This document shows, one piece after another, positions 33,438-34,539 of a stretch of 34,539 nt of DNA. The DNA comes from Nautiliales bacterium (lineage in GTDB: Bacteria > Campylobacterota > Campylobacteria > Campylobacterales > JAADDX01), in the NCBI GenBank assembly GCA_030826765.1, contig JAUUDM010000035.1, positions 1 through 34,539 of the forward strand. The letters run 5' to 3'. The notes under the pieces were generated by a model. That model saw only the letters and a program-made list of their open reading frames with translations, ran no database searches and had not been told where the DNA came from. The position numbers and the translations under genes are program-made. Within the stretch, counting starts at the first letter, position 1; every line of letters starts with the position of its first letter.

Positions 33438-34288
33438 ATATAAAACCTGACTGTCTTGTTTGTCTTTTTAATCAAGCACTTAAAACTACAAAACTTCTAA
33501 ATTTAGATGATGAAACCTCAGCTAAAATTTTATTTGAAATAGCAAAAATTTTACCTAATTATTCACTAAATTACACTCCACCGCAAATTGCAAAAGATAC
33601 TTATAAATTAATTGAAGAAATTACAAACAACCCTGACCCACTTTCAAAAGCAAAAGAAATATCTATACAAGAAGCTAAAAAATTTAAACCATTTTTATAT
33701 GAAGAAATAAAAAATAGTGATGATAAACTTTTAACTGCTTTAAAAATTGCAGTTGCTGGAAATGTTATTGATTTTGGTGCTAAAAAACAGTTTAATTTAG
33801 AAAATATATTAAATGAAATTTTTAATACTTCTTTTAAAATAGATGATTATTTAAAACTAAAAGAACAACTAAAAATTGCTAAAAAAGTAGTAATTATCGG
33901 AGATAATTGTGGAGAAAATATTTTTGATGTAATTTTAGCTGATGTTTTAAAATCACTTTATGATATTGAATTGTTTTATTTTGTAAGAGGTAAGCCTATT
34001 ATAAATGATGTAACTATAAAAGAAGCAAATGAGAGTGATATGCCTAAATTTGCAACAATTATTGACACCGGAGTACCAACACCTGGATATGATTTGAAAT
34101 ATGCAAATGAAAAATCAAAAAAAATATTTAACGCGGCTGATGTTGTTATTGCAAAAGGAATGGGGAACTTTGAATCATTGTATCAAATTACAAATAGAGA
34201 AGTTTTTTATCTTTTTATAGTTAAATGTAATGTAGTTGCAAGTGCAATTAATGCAAATGAGAAAGATATTATTTTATGTAAAAAATAA
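33434..34288 (+). CDS. DUF89/ARMT1-like metal-dependent phosphatase
   Basis: 284 residues. The N terminus has CLVCL (C8, C11), typical of the prokaryotic DUF89 branch. Conserved metal- and phosphate-site segments follow: VIIGDNCGENIFD (about 154-166), TIIDTGVPTPGYDL, VIAKGMGNFESL and KCNVVA. DUF89 proteins are proposed damage-control phosphatases that hydrolyse unwanted sugar phosphates and related metabolites; the substrate here is unknown. It is the last gene of the cheZ operon, overlaps the glutaredoxin gene as ATGA and is followed by the RNA candidate on the other strand. Confidence 0.85.
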   Translation: MNIKPDCLVCLFNQALKTTKLLNLDDETSAKILFEIAKILPNYSLNYTPPQIAKDTYKLIEEITNNPDPLSKAKEISIQEAKKFKPFLYEEIKNSDDKLLTALKIAVAGNVIDFGAKKQFNLENILNEIFNTSFKIDDYLKLKEQLKIAKKVVIIGDNCGENIFDVILADVLKSLYDIELFYFVRGKPIINDVTIKEANESDMPKFATIIDTGVPTPGYDLKYANEKSKKIFNAADVVIAKGMGNFESLYQITNREVFYLFIVKCNVVASAINANEKDIILCKK

Positions 34289-34299
34289 GTTTTTAAATT

Positions 34300-34449
34300 A
34301 AAAAGCATTGACTAAATAAACGAAACAACCACAAATTTTAATGGAGAAAAATGGATTAAAAAAGTGTGCTTAAAATCTCTGATTTCCACACTTTTCCCTT
34401 TTTCGAAATGTCTAAAATTTGTGCTATTGTTGAGTGTTTTAGGTCAATG
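34300..34449 (-). ncRNA. Rod-shaped small RNA candidate (6S-like?)
   Basis: A long interrupted palindrome fills most of the gap between the DUF89 gene and glyQ. Paired blocks from outside in are 34305-34312 with 34443-34450 (GCATTGAC), 34330-34340 with 34413-34423 (CACAAATTTTA), 34360-34368 with 34387-34395 (AAAAGTGTG), and an apical stem 34373-34377 with 34381-34385. A minus-strand TATAAT at 34455-34460 would start a transcript at the first base of the outer stem, and the other end is followed by five T's. Length (about 145-150 nt) and rod fold with internal bubbles recall 6S RNA, but I cannot confirm the family. The plus strand lacks matching signals. Confidence 0.5.
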
Positions 34450-34454
34450 CCTTT

Positions 34455-34460
34455 ATTATA
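34455..34460 (-). promoter_or_regulatory. Promoter -10 of the RNA candidate
   Basis: Minus strand TATAAT, six to seven bases before the outer stem of the rod. No clear -35. It is divergent from the glyQ -10 22 bp to the right. Confidence 0.5.
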
Positions 34461-34476
34461 TTGTTTTACTTTATGA

Positions 34477-34482
34477 TAAAAT
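34477..34482 (+). promoter_or_regulatory. Promoter -10 of glyQ
   Basis: Plus strand TGATAAAAT, an extended -10-like element 22 bp before the ATG, with ribosome site AAGGA six bases from the start. Confidence 0.5.
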
Positions 34483-34503
34483 TTCAATAAAAAAAGGATA
34501 AAT

Positions 34504-34539
34504 ATGTTATATTTTGGTGATTTACTACTAAAACTACAA
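34504..34539 (+). CDS. glyQ: Glycyl-tRNA synthetase alpha subunit, first 12 codons (window edge)
   Basis: The frame starts at an ATG with AAGGA six bases upstream and reads MLYFGDLLLKLQ to the edge. This matches the start of GlyQ, where F-x-DLLLKLQ-x-(F/Y)W is well conserved. Only 12 codons are visible, so the call is from that pattern and the ribosome site. Confidence 0.6.
   Translation, partial: MLYFGDLLLKLQ

Noticed and set aside
34300-34460. The palindrome as a MITE or other transposon remnant
   Set aside because: No target-site duplication flanks it and the fit of promoter and U tract favours an RNA. Kept as the main alternative because genome copy number cannot be seen.

Overview
The window is compact, very AT-rich bacterial DNA carrying a near-complete chromosomal housekeeping stretch. 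Several genes point to Campylobacterota (Epsilonproteobacteria): a UbiA-type prenyltransferase of the futalosine-menaquinone type (MqnP), a remote CheZ, a DUF3972-type protein, a short NFACT/RqcH protein, and promoters with a clear TATAAT but almost no -35. A thermophilic Nautiliales-type relative is my guess, but the order is not proven by the sequence. There are no tRNA or rRNA genes, CRISPR arrays or insertion sequences, and no gene-free stretch longer than about 215 bp.

Layout. Positions 1-3100 (minus) hold an ABC exporter operon: HlyD-type adaptor, FtsX-type permease, ATPase, then the start of a secreted protein cut by the window edge. Positions 3163-9079 (minus) hold a seven-gene run: rqcH-like gene, two tandem paralogous coiled-coil genes of unknown function, a small unknown gene, cdsA, ispC (dxr) and a rhodanese. 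Positions 9160-9977 hold rplM-rpsI with its own promoter, leader hairpin and terminator. Positions 10076-12499 hold rdgB, mqnP and two unknown genes. Positions 12552-18280 hold a tripartite RND efflux operon (tolC-type, adaptor, pump). Positions 18355-24204 hold fic, bioF, a three-domain response regulator/PP2C/anti-sigma-kinase-like protein, a STAS-like partner and a class A penicillin-binding protein. From 24343 to 28129 (plus) are alaS, maf and pssA, ending at a terminator shared with a convergent MFS gene. An MFS transporter and a PHP phosphatase (minus) are divergent from a plus-strand operon of cheZ, a U32-family tRNA hydroxylase gene, purE, a DUF3972 gene, a glutaredoxin and a DUF89 gene. 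The window ends with a rod-shaped minus-strand RNA candidate and the first codons of glyQ.

Most interesting points. (1) The fic gene is bracketed by a 57-bp direct repeat of the 5' end of bioF. This leaves an 18-codon bioF remnant whose stop overlaps the fic start, while the other copy gives bioF a start and ribosome site. (2) The 34300-34449 palindrome folds as a long interrupted rod, has a TATAAT at the right place and ends in a U tract, so it may be an unannotated small RNA, possibly 6S-like. (3) The REC-PP2C-HATPase protein with its STAS partner is a complete partner-switching module of the HsbR/HsbA or CrsR/CrsA type, sitting in an operon with a cell-wall synthase. (4) The tandem coiled-coil paralogues lie between rqcH and phospholipid/isoprenoid genes.
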